A stretch of DNA of 64,000 nucleotides. Source: Metellina segmentata. Lineage: Eukaryota > Arthropoda > Arachnida > Araneae > Tetragnathidae. Under the pieces are notes generated by a model, which saw only the letters and a list, made by a program, of their open reading frames with translations, did no database searches and was not told the DNA's origin. The DNA lies in the NCBI GenBank assembly GCA_947359465.1, contig OX375878.1:76180416-76244415 (forward strand). The letters run 5' to 3'. The first letter of the stretch is position 1. Every line of letters begins with the position of its first letter. Positions 37,410 to 48,604 of this stretch are shown one piece after another. The position numbers and the translations under genes were made by a program.

Positions 37410-37792
37410 GGTGAGCGGTATCCCAGTTGGTAGAGTCGTGGATTAGGAATCGAGGGTTACTAGTTCGAAACTCGATCCAACCAAAGACTATTGTGTATGT
37501 GTTGCACGATAATTCTGCCGTGGCTTTTCCACGTGGCACATTCATCAAGATTTTGTTATAAAACATCAAATCATAATGGCTGTATGTGACTCAGCCCACT
37601 CCTCTAGTCGTACCCTACGACTTACTTTACCAAAAGCTCTAATCACGTTTGAAATAGAAATTTTCAAACAGTGAATTATGAGAACACTACGAGGCATCTT
37701 TTTTTTCCTTTCAGGATTGATATCAGACCGTCACCAATGACCTGCTGTTTTGCTAAAGTGTGACGTTAATTCAACTACCTACCACCAAGAGA
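37410..37792 (+). repeat. SINE-1-related copy with unusual middle
   Basis: The tRNA-like head is well kept ('gcggtatcccagttggtaga', 'ggttactagttcgaaactcg'), and the 3' end ('gattgatatcagaccgtcac', 'gtgacgttaattcaactacc') is typical. The middle (~37515-37680) does not match the usual body, so this is either a subfamily with a different body or a copy with an internal replacement. Confidence 0.72.
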
Positions 37793-38863
37793 CAACTAAT
37801 TAACAATGGACTTTGCAGTGTTTTGAAAAGTGGAAGAGACGCTGGTGGGGTGATGGGTCCAAATGTGCCCAATTTATATGAGACTAAGTACGAAAAGTCC
37901 TGTGTGCTATGTATATTTTTTAGATTACATGGCTAGATACTTTCCGTACAGACCTCGTATTTCATTTATTTTTGTGTACCTTATACATTGATCATTACAT
38001 TTTACATTGGTCATCATTACATTGGTCTTACATTTTAAAGTAAGGGATAACTGTAAGCTAAAAATGATACGATTCTCGGTCTGTTCGAGTACAAGTCACT
38101 TTATAATGGGGAAATGTATAGAATTGAAATCTTCTCGAAATTCAATTTTTATTTTATTAACATTTCAAGCGATAATGAAGTATGTAGATATGGGAATAAG
38201 TGAAATGGTTCTATTAATGAAAAACAAATTCGTAGTTGGTAGACTTTCATATATAATTCATTGATAATTCCGTAATCAGTTATAATCTGTGCATCTTGAA
38301 AACACATACTCCTCTCTTAACAACCTACCTATTTAATGCCATCTTGTATTTGCGACCAGCTCTTTAGAGCGAGGAAACTCTTTTCTTATACCTTTTTCAC
38401 ATACATATAGGGGAACTCGATGACAACAATCTAATGAAACGGAGGATTCAGCGCGGGGCCCGGTGTGGTAAATGTGAGCCTGGTGTGGTGGTACTGCCGT
38501 CGACATTGGCATATGCAGCCGGCGTTGTATTCTACAAAACGCATGATAGAATGTTCTCATTACTTGTTCCGTTGGTTATCAACGTGCCTTGCTTACTCTC
38601 CACCTATCCTTTCCTGTTCTGATTTCTCAACGGCGCCTAAATTCTGTAGTCCGCAAAATAAACTAGTTATCAACACTGTCAATGCCAGTGTATATAAAAA
38701 CGATTAAGCTTCTTGTTTATCACTCGCTCACGTTACGACGTAGAGTGAGTATTTTTTTGTCCGACCTGGTCGTAGAGTGAGTATTATTTTCGACAAGTTT
38801 TTCCGACTATTTCAACTTAGTCGTTCCTATTTTTATGTACTTTTGTAAATTGTACATATTCAC
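37793..38863. other. No gene recognised; one GC-richer open segment
   Basis: The interval 38330-38640 is GC-richer with open frames on both strands (a 75-codon minus-strand frame at 38333-38560). I recognise no domain. Confidence 0.35.
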
Positions 38864-38973
38864 TCCTCATTTAACGATAATTCTGCTCCTACGACCAAGT
38901 GGTAGGAGTTGAATTGTTGTTAAGTGAGGCGACGACCTAGTCGTAAAAGCAAAACTGTCGTTAAATGAGGAGC
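38864..38973. repeat. Short foldback repeat with nested dyads
   Basis: 'ctcctcatttaacgataatt' at the left returns as the inverted 'gtcgttaaatgaggag' at the right. Between them are a second dyad 'ctcctacgaccaagtggtag'+'gag' and a third related 'aattgttgttaagtgagg'. The ~110-bp segment can fold into nested hairpins and looks like a small foldback or MITE-type unit. Confidence 0.7.
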
Positions 38974-39612
38974 TAATCTATTTCATTTGCAAAAGAACAT
39001 AAGGATAGGAAACCGATACCTTAAAGGTTTGAGACCAGATACCCTTTCCGCTGGCTTTAGTATTTATTTGAAAATTTATTTCAGTCCAAAAACACTATTT
39101 TCAAACAGATATACGCAACGATCAAAGAATATCTATTCGAAAAGAACGAAGTTCCTTACAATGCTAATTACAATAAGTGCTTTCTCTAGAAAATGCCCTA
39201 TGAGTATTCTCTTTCTGTTTCCATTACACTTTTATCGTTCAACTCATTAAATATTTCTGGTTTTCTCCGTGATAGTAAAATGTTAATGAATAATATATAC
39301 TTTTACACTCACTTAGAAGTTTTAGTTTTATCTTAGAGCAAAGCTTTTGTCTTCTTTCTCTAATACAGTGATCTAGGAACCTAAGTTATCGTTTTCTCGT
39401 AAGTACTTCTAAAAGTGTTGTTAAAACAACTTATGATATAAGAATCATGATATAAGGTCCACTTGTTTTACCATCACTTTCATTTCAGTAATTTTAAAAA
39501 GACAGAATGATTGTACATCTTATTAAAGAATAAATAACGCAAAAAAAAAACTGTTTCAAGAAATTAGATATGCCAAGCGTTCTCCTAATAACCAATTTTA
39601 ATTTATAAATTA
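38974..39612. other. No gene recognised
   Basis: AT-rich sequence with an 87-codon open frame at 38987 and no recognisable motif. Confidence 0.4.
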
Positions 39613-39875
39613 CTAGCTGGAATTATCCGGCGTTATTCGGTAATTAAATTGGTTGTTGACTAACTTCCGTTTTCATTGATAAATTGTAATTACAATTCAT
39701 CACGTGTAACAATTACCACTCTCTAATAAAGGTACCTACACGATTGTTATATACACAATTTCACAATGAAAACAAATGTCAAATTTATCATTTTACATTT
39801 TTGTAGAATTCAAATTTTTAGTAAGAAAGAAATGTCTCTATGTATGGCAATGTTACCAGAATTCATGTAATAATT
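39613..39875 (-). mobile_element. Helitron-like 3'-end fragment (H6)
   Basis: On the minus strand the sequence ends GCCGGATAATTCCAGCTAG followed by T, and the adjoining ~250 bp match the 3' part of H3 (6371-6600), including 'tgactaacttccgttttc' and 'gaaagaaatgtctct'. Similarity stops near 39875 and no 5' end follows, so only the 3' part survives. Confidence 0.6.
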
Positions 39876-41539
39876 GACGTAGGTAGGTATTATACTATAA
39901 AACCACTGAATAGGCTTTCATAAGAACTTTTTTTTGCCCAGTAATATCTTTTTTTTTAAAATAAAGGGCCCATTTCTTTTGGTAAGATGTGTAAAATCAT
40001 AAAAATCTTCTATTTGCATTTGAACGTCAAAGGGATTTTTATTTTTACATGTTCTTAGAAGTTCCACCTAATCATTTACATGATTGATATTCGTGACAGT
40101 TCCTTTTTTAGCTTTCTCTATGATCGCATGGTCAGAATCACACTCAATATCGATGTATCCACTTGTTAAAAATTTATGATTGATCACTTTAATATGTAAG
40201 ATGTGTACGGATTATTACTACTACAGTATTGTTTTTTTTTTATTATTTTTTTATTATTTTTTTTTTATTTTTTTTTTTTTAGTGTGTTGCACGTGTCTGA
40301 ATACAAAGTGATTTCTCAAATCGCTTTGGGCGAATTTTTTAAATACCGAAAGAGGCATGATGCTATTTGGTTTGTCCCTCTTACACAGATACTTTCATCC
40401 CACATAAAACAAAACCAGACCAAATGTGAATCGTCAAATTGAAGTACCACGATTGTTTTTTGTAGAAGGTAATGATGTTTTTAGATAATGTGTTGGCAGA
40501 CATTGTTATAAATCAAAAGCTACTGCGCGTTTGATTGGTGTATTTTCGCCTCCTCTTTAACTTTTTTTGTATGGAAATTCCGTCATGCGTTGATGTGTAT
40601 CTCCTTTTCTATTACTGCGTTTTTGAGATCTTATTTTATATCTGCCCAAATTTGAGCTTCAATAAGGTCACATGAGCGACATGGCTCGGTCTTGGGATTT
40701 TAGAATGAAATATTTAATTTGTGTACGCATTTGGAATAAAATGGAATTGAAACTGGATTGGCATAACTTTCAGTATCCATTTTAGAAATGTTAAGATCGC
40801 TGTAAAGATAGTTTTTATCAGTAGTTTGACTGCAATAATGACTTTCGTAGCTTGAGAAACTGTTGATGTGATTTTTTACTTGTATTTCAACATCATTCCG
40901 TGTTTATGCAGAACGGGCATCTTTGCCTCGGGCATCTTCAAAGTATAATGGTGGGTGGGTGCATAAATGGCCGAATAAAAAAATGTATCCAGAATCTCAG
41001 TACACTGATAAACTGGTTGAATTAGAATATTGAATCTAGAAATTGAATAGAATTAGGCAACTGGCTCATGAAACAAATAAAATATCATATACAAGAATTT
41101 GCATTTGACGAAAAGATAACATAAATACTAACTTTTATGATACGGAATTACAAACACTATGCAAGAGCGCGTTCTAGAAAGCTAGAATAGTTAGTCTGGA
41201 GCAGTTAGAATGTTTTGATGAAGTATTCACCCCAATTATGTTAAATAAGATAAATACAGTCGTCTGAAAATTTATTACATTTTCAATTAGTACAAAACCG
41301 GAAAAGTTGCTTATCTCATTATTCTCAATGGATTAAACTTTTCCACAACGAGATTATTATACTTATCACATTACTGCCAACGACATTTTATTTTGAAAAT
41401 TTGAATAAGAAACTTGTCTAATCTGGTACCAACTTTTAAAGCTATCTTGAAACGCACATCGGATTTTAACGTCTAGAAACGTCTCAAATTATCCACTTTT
41501 CCACAACGCGTAAGGCCCCCAAGACAAATCCTCCCGCGG
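39876..41539. other. AT-rich DNA, no gene recognised
   Basis: Includes a long T-rich tract at 40232-40281. No gene or element terminus is supportable. Confidence 0.45.
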
Positions 41540-42283
41540 ATGCACTTATTCTTTATTGACAAATTTCGACCTATCCAGTTTTTTCCCTTGCCCACAGATA
41601 TATATCCGGAGTAATGGTTGAGATTTGCAAGCGAATTTCACCTTCTGCATCTAACCTGTTTCTGTATTTAGGTTTTGTTACTGCATACAGAGAGAAAGAT
41701 CTTTCACAGATATACATTGATACAAACGATTTTAAGTCTTTTACAGCTCGTTTAGCAATATCAGGATATTTATTCATAATTTGAAGCCAAAAATGTATAA
41801 TATCAACTTGAGTAAATGTTATTCGTAATAAGGAGTTGGTTTATAAATCAATGTGTTATCTTTCTTTTGCTGGCAATTGAAAGGTATGACAAGATTCTAC
41901 AGAAAGGTTTTGAATCCAAGATAATTTTTATTTTTGGCCAGGTGAGGTAATTTTAATTAATGTCGTACAAGAGCCACACAACGGGCTATCTTTCTGCACA
42001 GGAAAATATTCCAAAAATGTTTCTTGCACACCTATTAAATGCTGCAACAAATTATCTTTGACATTTTCATTGAACTCTTAGAATTGTTTATTACTAAATA
42101 GTGTGTAAATTAAGGAAGCTGTCACGACGGTGATTTGTGTTATTGGCAGTGATGGGTATTTATTTCACTAGTAAAATTGTCGAATATCGTCACGATAGTT
42201 TGTCCCATAGACTTGGAGGAACCCTTCAAAATATTTCGGAACCCAAGGGTTCCGAGGAACGCAGGTTTAAGAGCCCTGCTCTA
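41540..42283 (-). pseudogene. hAT element remnant, ZBED/EPM2AIP1-like
   Basis: The minus-strand frame at 41571-41777 reads MNKYPDIAKRAVKDL, then YICERSFS, KPKYRNRL and ISTITPDI, the order found in the C-terminal dimerisation domain of ZBED5/SCAND3-like hAT transposases. At the other side, the minus strand from 42282 reads CAGGGCTCTTAAACCTGCG, a hAT-like terminal sequence. The catalytic middle is missing, and a SINE-1 fragment lies at 41942-41993. It is a deleted, immobile remnant. Confidence 0.68.
41942..41993 (-). repeat. SINE-1 3'-end fragment inside hAT remnant
   Basis: 'aggtaattttaattaatgtc' and 'acaacgggctat' are the reverse complement of the SINE-1 3' end. Confidence 0.6.
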
Positions 42284-43082
42284 AGGCATTAAGATAAGCA
42301 TACAGTTAGTCGAAGAATTCAGGAACACTTCTAACGATAACAAGAACACAAATTCTAAAGATATTTTTAACACCACAACTCTGGCGTCTGAAGAATGAAA
42401 AAACGATTCTTAAATTTCGCAAGCCAAGATATCAATGCGCAAACTATAACCATTTGTCATAGTCGCAAACCCTTATTATATCCAACACGCACGTAGAAGC
42501 AGGAGTAATGGTACTGCCAGGCAATTACGAAACTAGCACATATGTTACGTCCGAGTTTGCTAGTAGAAAGAGAAGAAAGAAATGAGTAATAATACTTTTA
42601 AAGAAATAAACAAACATTTATTGCGTTTCAATTTTTATTTTAGTCAAAATTTGTTTATGTTTTCACGTGAATACGCCTTTAAATCGGTCCGGGTTCTAAG
42701 CCGCATACATGGGGGGGGGGTCACAGGCAGAAACTTGCGCGCCACGAAGCGTGTTGATATCTCAAAGTTTCCAAACTCCAGGGAAATCAGCCTATGGAGA
42801 TAAATGACCTACCATCGTGTATAGGAAGATGGACTGAGTCCAGCAGATCGGCCACTAATCCACTCTGATCTGTGTACCGTGTGGTGGGAGAAATGAGTCA
42901 CATCTCGGGCATAAGCTGGCCTGTTTCACCGCTGTAACTTCAGTTCTAATCAACGGGTCGTGGCGAGTGCCAGTGCTTAAATAAAAATAACAACAATTTC
43001 TACAATTCCATTTGACTAGTTGACAGTTTAAACCATTTGAGTGAAACTTGTAGAGTGAAAAGCGACGATTTGTCGAAAATTT
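42284..43082. other. No gene recognised; GC rises toward the right
   Basis: Contains a poly-G run at 42711-42720 and, from about 42660 on, sequence that is visibly GC-richer than the surrounding DNA. The open frames at 42582-42803 and 42855-43085 are unassigned. The composition change continues into the next feature, so the two may share an origin. Confidence 0.35.
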
Positions 43083-43880
43083 CATTATGAAGGCAAAATA
43101 TCACACTCGAGTTCAATTGCTGGCATAGGAAACGTAAAAAGGTTAAAAGAGCAGTTCAAGATGAACAAAATGCTACCTAGAAGTCTAAACCTACGACAAG
43201 AGCAGAGATTTAGAGCTTACAGGAGACGGGCAAGGAGGAAGCGCGAGTACACGGCGACGAAGCTGAATCATCTAACAAGTTGCCACCGGCCGAGCCTATG
43301 AACGTTGATAATGACGCCTACTGATAATCCAGTTACCATCAAAGAAGACAATCCAGCAGTTTGGAGTAAAGTCATGCAGAACCACTGGAATCTGGCATCA
43401 AAGCAGTTTGATAAGGCGTGACGAAAAGCAAGAGGTGTCTCGACCTACAGAATCATCAACAACTTCACCACTTCCCTACTCATTAATCTAGAATATGAAA
43501 CCACATCGAATCCCGAAGTCGACAATATCTGCCAGGTAAGCGTACAAGCCAACGGAGTTTCCAAGCTAGTAGCCGGCTCAGTCAACATACATCCCAACAC
43601 ACCCGTGCACAAGATCAAGATGTTCATCTTCAATGTGTTCCGCCGATACGACGAAGCCATAATGCAGATAATTCCAGAATTCAAAGTTAACAAAGATGTC
43701 TCCATAAGTTTCAACGTGGACTTCAACATAGACAATAACAAGGATCCCAACATCATAATGTTCTTCAAGAACTCAACCTCGACTGCATATCCACATTATC
43801 GCCCACCACGCTTGCTAACACCACCATCGACCTTTGTCAGGAACATCTGCATCTACACCGTTGGCTCGTACTTTAATTAG
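43083..43880 (+). pseudogene. Unidentified decayed ORF, possible endogenous viral element
   Basis: One plus-strand frame stays open from about 43083 to the TAG at 43878 except for two TGA codons, near 43299 and 43419. The first ATG in a good position is at 43161, giving about 240 codons. The N-terminal ~40 residues are strongly basic (RFRAYRRRARRKREY), followed by a Trp-containing segment and a long C-terminal region rich in alternating hydrophobic/polar strands (Asn, Ile, Val, Phe). Codon use is GC-richer than nearby DNA. A basic arm before a beta-rich domain is what small viral capsid proteins look like, but I recognise no family, and an unknown transposon or retrocopied host protein is possible. 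Both TGAs could be decayed CGA codons. Confidence 0.4.
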
Positions 43881-44092
43881 CACAGACCCATCATCCATAA
43901 GATCACCATAGAATAATAAGCATTGCCCACACTCGAACACCACTGTTATGTATCATACCCGCCGTCTTCATTCCATCAGAGACCCACTTGCCAGGCATTC
44001 CGCCCAAAAGTATTCATGAACTAAACCTTACGGAACAGTAGGCACAGTGTCTACCCGCTATTTTTAATACGCTTCCTCTTACCCTCCGGAAT

Positions 44093-44156
44093 TGATCCCG
44101 GAACCTCGTAAATAGTGTTGCTCCAATGTACGTAAGTTCAACTACCTACCTACCTA
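44093..44156 (+). repeat. SINE-1 3'-end fragment
   Basis: 'ggaattgatcccggaacctc' and 'ttcaactacctacctaccta' are the SINE-1 3' end. It follows directly on the GC-richer unidentified segment. Confidence 0.68.
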
Positions 44157-44157
44157 T

Positions 44158-44380
44158 CTTGAATGTTTGGCAATAGGAGGGTTGAGAGTTCGAAACTCGG
44201 GGCAGCCAAAGACAGTCGTGTACATGGGGGTTGGTGCACGTTAAATCTGTAGAGGTCACAAGTGCCCTCATGTTGGCAAGGTGTGGAAATTTGGAGTATG
44301 GGGTGCCAGGTCAGATGTTAACCTCATCATCTGGCCATGTTTCAAAATTACGAGGTGTTGTCCGTGGATTTGGATGTAAA
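44158..44380 (+). repeat. SINE-1 copy, 3'-truncated
   Basis: B box 'agggttgagagttcgaaact', then 'gggggttggtgcacgttaaa', 'ggtgtggaaatttggagtat', 'aattacgaggtgttgtccgt'. It breaks off near 44380. The A box is only partly kept. Confidence 0.8.
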
Positions 44381-44491
44381 AGACGACGATACGAGGCGTT
44401 GTCCTTTCGAATTGGATATGAAATAAACGATAGGGCGAAAATTCGGATATTGGATCTAATGGCAAACATACGCATCATTGTATGAGGGTAT

Positions 44492-44782
44492 TTTGAATTG
44501 ACGTCGCACTAGAGCAACACAATGAGGTATTGGCAACGGTCCGAGATCAATCCCAAAGAGAAAGATCCGAGGACAACACCACGTAATTTTGAATCACGGT
44601 CAGATGCCAAGGCAACACCCTAGCTGAAACACTCAGTCTCCAAACTTCCACATCACGCCAACGTGAGGGCATTTCAGGCCACGGCGGAATTAACTTACAC
44701 CAGCCTACTTTATACACGACATTCTTAGGTTGGATTCAAACTCGCGCCCCTCCTGTTACTAATCTGTTACTCACCGGACATC
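44492..44782 (-). repeat. SINE-1 copy (minus)
   Basis: Reverse-complement order is complete: 'ttgacgtcgcactagagcaa', 'ggtccgagatcaatcccaaa', 'ccaaacttccacatcacgcc', then the B-box region 'attcaaactcgcgcccctcc'. It faces the plus-strand SINE at 44158, giving an inverted pair ~110 bp apart. Confidence 0.83.
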
Positions 44783-45397
44783 AATAAAACAAGTTTAAAA
44801 ATACTTCCTCAACTTCACTCGACCATTAAATGCAGTCGCACCAAATCTCTATCTTCGTAAAGGCACAATCTTACAAACTTAAGTAGGGATTAGAATGTGC
44901 TTAATGAGTGGAAGACAATTGATAGTAGAATCAAATTAGGCAGATAATTGTTTCTAATAGACAGGAACACGGAAAGGGTTGTCGCGAACGTGATCTATCC
45001 TAAAACGGAAGTGACTGGGATAAGAAAGAAGATTTCAATAGTGGTCTTAAGGGATCTGACTTATCTTTAAGCGAAAAACAATCCACTGGTATCAAAAGAC
45101 ATTTAATGTTCAATGTCTCATTCGATTTACTAGTTGTGGAAAGTGTTTGCTTTCGTTGTATTAAATAGCTTGTAGGAATGTATATATCTGCAAGAATTGA
45201 AAACATTATTTCATGCAAACCAGTTTCATCGAGGTCATTGTAGCTCCGCAGATTTATAAAACAATTTTTGTTCTATGTGTTTAATCATTGAATCAAATTT
45301 ATACTTTTTTAAAAGTATGTATTTAAGAGTAATTTATTATTTTCATCTCCTAATTTTAGACAAGGCGAAGCGTGTAATGCCTCTCCAATATGGAACT
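44783..45397. other. No gene recognised
   Basis: Unassigned AT-rich sequence between two SINEs. Confidence 0.45.
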
Positions 45398-45684
45398 GTT
45401 GTAGCACCGTTGGAAGAGCAACGGATTAACAACCGGAGGGTTGCGAGCTCGAAACTCGATCAAGCCAAAGACCGTCATGTATGCAGGGGCTGGTGTATGT
45501 TAAATCTACCGTGGACTCAAATGTCCTCACGTTGGCGTGATGTGGAAGTTTCGAGAGGTGCGATGCTAGCTCAGGTGTTTACCTTATCATCTAATCGTAG
45601 TTCAAAATTACGTGTCCTTGGATTTATCCTTCGGATTGATCCCGGATCAAAAATAGACCGTTGTGTTGTTAAATACATACCTGC
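45398..45684 (+). repeat. SINE-1 copy, nearly full length
   Basis: Head 'tgtagcaccgttggaagagc', B box 'gggttgcgagctcgaaactc', body 'ggggctggtgtatgttaaat', 'caaatgtcctcacgttggcg', 'gatgtggaagtttcgagagg', 3' 'gattgatcccggatcaaaaa'. The TACC tail is reduced to 'atacctgc'. A long open frame through it is incidental. Confidence 0.86.
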
Positions 45685-46200
45685 TCTGAAGTCTCGGAAA
45701 TTATTGTCGTTAGAGCATAACTTTTCTAAATTTTGTAAAGTGCTCAAACGTGTTTCTTGGGCACTTCCTGGAAGAATAAATTACATGGGTTTATGCAATG
45801 TAAATGTTTATCGAAATTACTTTACAATCTTCTGTTATGCCCATGTTTTCGAGATGAATGAATTTATTTAAATAAATTGTATGTACCTACTACAAATACT
45901 CAAAGAGAAATAAATGCAAAACCTACCTTCTAAATATCCTCCAGGCGAATAACGAGAACACTATTTAAAACAGCAATGATTGCGAACTCTAAATGAAAAC
46001 TTTTTTAGTTTATGCAGCTCCTTTGAAGTCTTGATAAAATACTCAAAAACTGCCGTCTGTTTCCTGTCTCCTCGGGTTCTCATAAGTTGTCCAGTAAGTG
46101 GTATCGGGAAAAATTAATTCGGAAAAGAGTAATGTCTAATATCAATAATTATTTATCAGTTACTATGAAAAAAAGAAAGTTCTTACAAAGTGCACTTTAA
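45685..46200. other. No gene recognised
   Basis: AT-rich, no signals. Confidence 0.45.
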
Positions 46201-46313
46201 TCTACATATAGAAATAAGAATGGAGTGTTTGTGCATTGAATATTTTCGACCCATTTCAAGTTTTCTATCCGTTTGGACCCTTCTGATGCCAAATCCGCCT
46301 CTTCCGCGTTTGG

Positions 46314-46331
46314 TGTCTGTCTGTCTGTCTA

Positions 46332-46416
<85 letters not shown>

Positions 46417-46503
46417 ATGTATGTATGTATGTATGTATGTATGTATGTATGTATGTATGGATGTATGGATGTATGGATGGATGGATGGATGGATGGATGG
46501 ATG
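46314..46503. repeat. Compound (CTGT)n-(ATGT)n-(ATGG)n microsatellite
   Basis: About 25 CTGT units, then about 11 ATGT units, then ATGG units. It produces open frames in most reading frames, all low complexity. H1 has only a short (CAGA)n at the same element position, so expansion occurred after the copies separated. Confidence 0.97.
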
Positions 46504-47383
46504 TGCCCTATACATGTCCACACGGTTTAATATAGTTTCATATAAATTTGCATACAGTGAGTACTTATATTCATTCAGTGAGTGAAATTGGTTGCAAAAG
46601 TCTGTCTGTCCGTCTTTCTGTTCTATGTTTGATTCTGTAATTATGTATTTGTACAGACATCACATGAACTTTATTCCAGATATTTGATTGCAATGTGTTT
46701 TATTTTATACATTACCTATTAGTTTAGTCAATGCAATATTAAAAATTTCTTTATTGTTATATTTAGATGAGTTTCATGCTAAAACACCCTAGTAACTATA
46801 CTTAATTCAACCCTAATTTGGTAGTTTGGGAAAAATTGGAATGTATATTGAATATTTCGATTACTTTGATTGCTTTACCAGTATTACAGCAATTATTCTT
46901 CATAAAATTATTTTTTTTTATGGAATTTCAGCTCTGATACTTCATTTATTTCGAGTCTTATTTTTTATCTTTGCGCAATGTAAACGATTTTCGAATATGT
47001 GGGACAGACGATATTTTTCAACGAACGGGTACGGAAAGTCGTGTTGATTGTTCACGTGCAGTAATATTAACTGTTTCTTTTGCTCAGAATTGTTTCGCAT
47101 TTCTTAATTTTGTACGCTTTTTAGTTGTAAGTTGTGGCAACTGCGAGATCAAGAGATAAAAAGGAATCACAAATTAATATCTTCAGAACAACTTTTTCCC
47201 GAGACCTTTTATTTTGTTTTATTTCGCTGTTTGCTTTTGTTTTCTGTTTTAAATATTTATTATTTTAATAAATTGTGTTTCTTTTTCATCGCACGCATTA
47301 TTATTAGACGTGTCACAAAATGTAATTTTAAAGAAAAAAGATGTATTTCCCATTAAAAATTTAGTAATGAATATCTTATCAAA

Positions 47384-47626
47384 TTAATTTTTCATTCGTC
47401 CCTTAATGATGGCGAAATTCAACACTGTAGCATGCCTAATGCAAGAGTACAACAATTTAAAAAAAATTGTTATTATGACTATGATTGCGAGAGCACTCGC
47501 CGTAGATTCTTTATATCGATCAATTGAGTTGAACAATTTTACATCAAGAGAACTTAAGAAATGGAATTCCAAATCTCCCTCAAAATCGTCTTTTGCAGTA
47601 GTCACCTTAGTGTCACCTTTCATCAA
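47384..47626 (-). pseudogene. Conserved short frame inside Helitron H2, antisense
   Basis: This 80-codon minus-strand frame begins MMKGDTKVTTAKDDFEGDLE and has a hydrophobic stretch near its middle (ALAIIVIITIFF) that could be a membrane helix. The first part is almost the same as the frame at 20693 in H1. I do not recognise the protein. Helitrons are known to capture host exons, which would be one explanation. A chance frame in young copies is the other. Confidence 0.3.
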
Positions 47627-47861
47627 TTTGTAGCTTTGTCATACAGGACGGGTGTGTAAGTAAAATGTATTAAATGGATGGATTTGCATGTGTAGAATTT
47701 GTGTCCAAAGTAAGTTATGAAAATTATAAAAACTTTGAGAAAAGGTGTTAAAATAGTTTTTTATTCCACGAAGGACGAAAGTGACTTTATTCTGATAATT
47801 TTTCTTCAATCTATAGTCAACCAATTATTTCACCCCGAGTAGGGTCGGAAAATTTTGTTAG

Positions 47862-48596
47862 TCATTCATAAATTCAGCGATACTAAAATACTTGTATTGA
47901 TGATTGTGAGGATTCGCACAAATTCCTGTAAGAAAGACTGCGATATATTCTATTTCAGGTTTGTTTTAGTGGAGATATGAAGAACACAAATTTTTATTTA
48001 GTATGCTTACACATAATTGCTAATAATTAGCAATAAAAAATTACCTTAATGTTCATATTCTTAAATGCTCCCAAATACATATGTCAAATGCTCCTGTGAA
48101 AAGTCATCAATATTTAATTAACAAATACCTCTAAAAATAAGTATCATTATTTAAAATGTGTGTATGATAGTTGTGTTTCAATATGAGAAATATAAGTATA
48201 ATATTTGTAACATTTCTTTAGGAGCAATAGTAATTACATGGATCATATACGATGTGCGACTATAGGATGAAAATGGGTAATGTAAATGAAATACGATTTC
48301 AAACCATTTGCATTTCTAAATGAATATAAACTGTTTTATTAAATACAATGTTTTACATTCATGGTAATTTAACCAAACATTTTAAAACAACAGAATTGCG
48401 TAATCTGACTAACTTAAATAAAGTATAATACATAGCAATGACAGTTTGAAATTTTTAAAACACTTGCGTCAGTATTTTTAGTTTTATTCCTTGTTATAAT
48501 TGTTACCAAATGAGGCCGATTATTTCACACGTGACAAACATTTTCTAAAATTATAAGTGCTTTTCACTGTGTTGATAGATATCTAGTCTAGTAATA
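47862..48596. other. No gene recognised
   Basis: AT-rich, with no features up to the target duplication of the next element. Confidence 0.45.
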
Positions 48597-48604
48597 AATA
48601 TATC

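Larger units (their letters stand above)
46201..47861 (+). mobile_element. Non-autonomous Helitron-like element (H2)
   Basis: It starts TCTACATATAGAAATAAGAA at 46201 after an A, and ends CCGA-GTAGGG-TCGG, then AAAATTTTGTTAG at 47861 before a T. The 3' hairpin stem (CCGA/TCGG) and TTAG end fit the Helitron 3' consensus CTRR with one substitution. It is collinear with H1 in the opposite orientation. A long (CTGT)n/(ATGT)n/(ATGG)n microsatellite has expanded at 46314-46503. It encodes no Rep/helicase. Confidence 0.72.

Noticed and set aside
43445..43768. 107-codon minus-strand open frame
   Set aside because: Antisense of the longer plus-strand frame at 43083-43880, which has better composition and a longer continuous reading frame.
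45275..45871. 198-codon plus-strand open frame
   Set aside because: Most of it is a SINE-1 copy read through by chance. The parts outside have no recognisable domain.
46183..46585. Four long open frames on both strands rich in Cys/Val/Ser/Leu or Thr/Asp/Arg/Gln
   Set aside because: Produced by the (CTGT)n/(ATGT)n/(ATGG)n microsatellite inside a Helitron.
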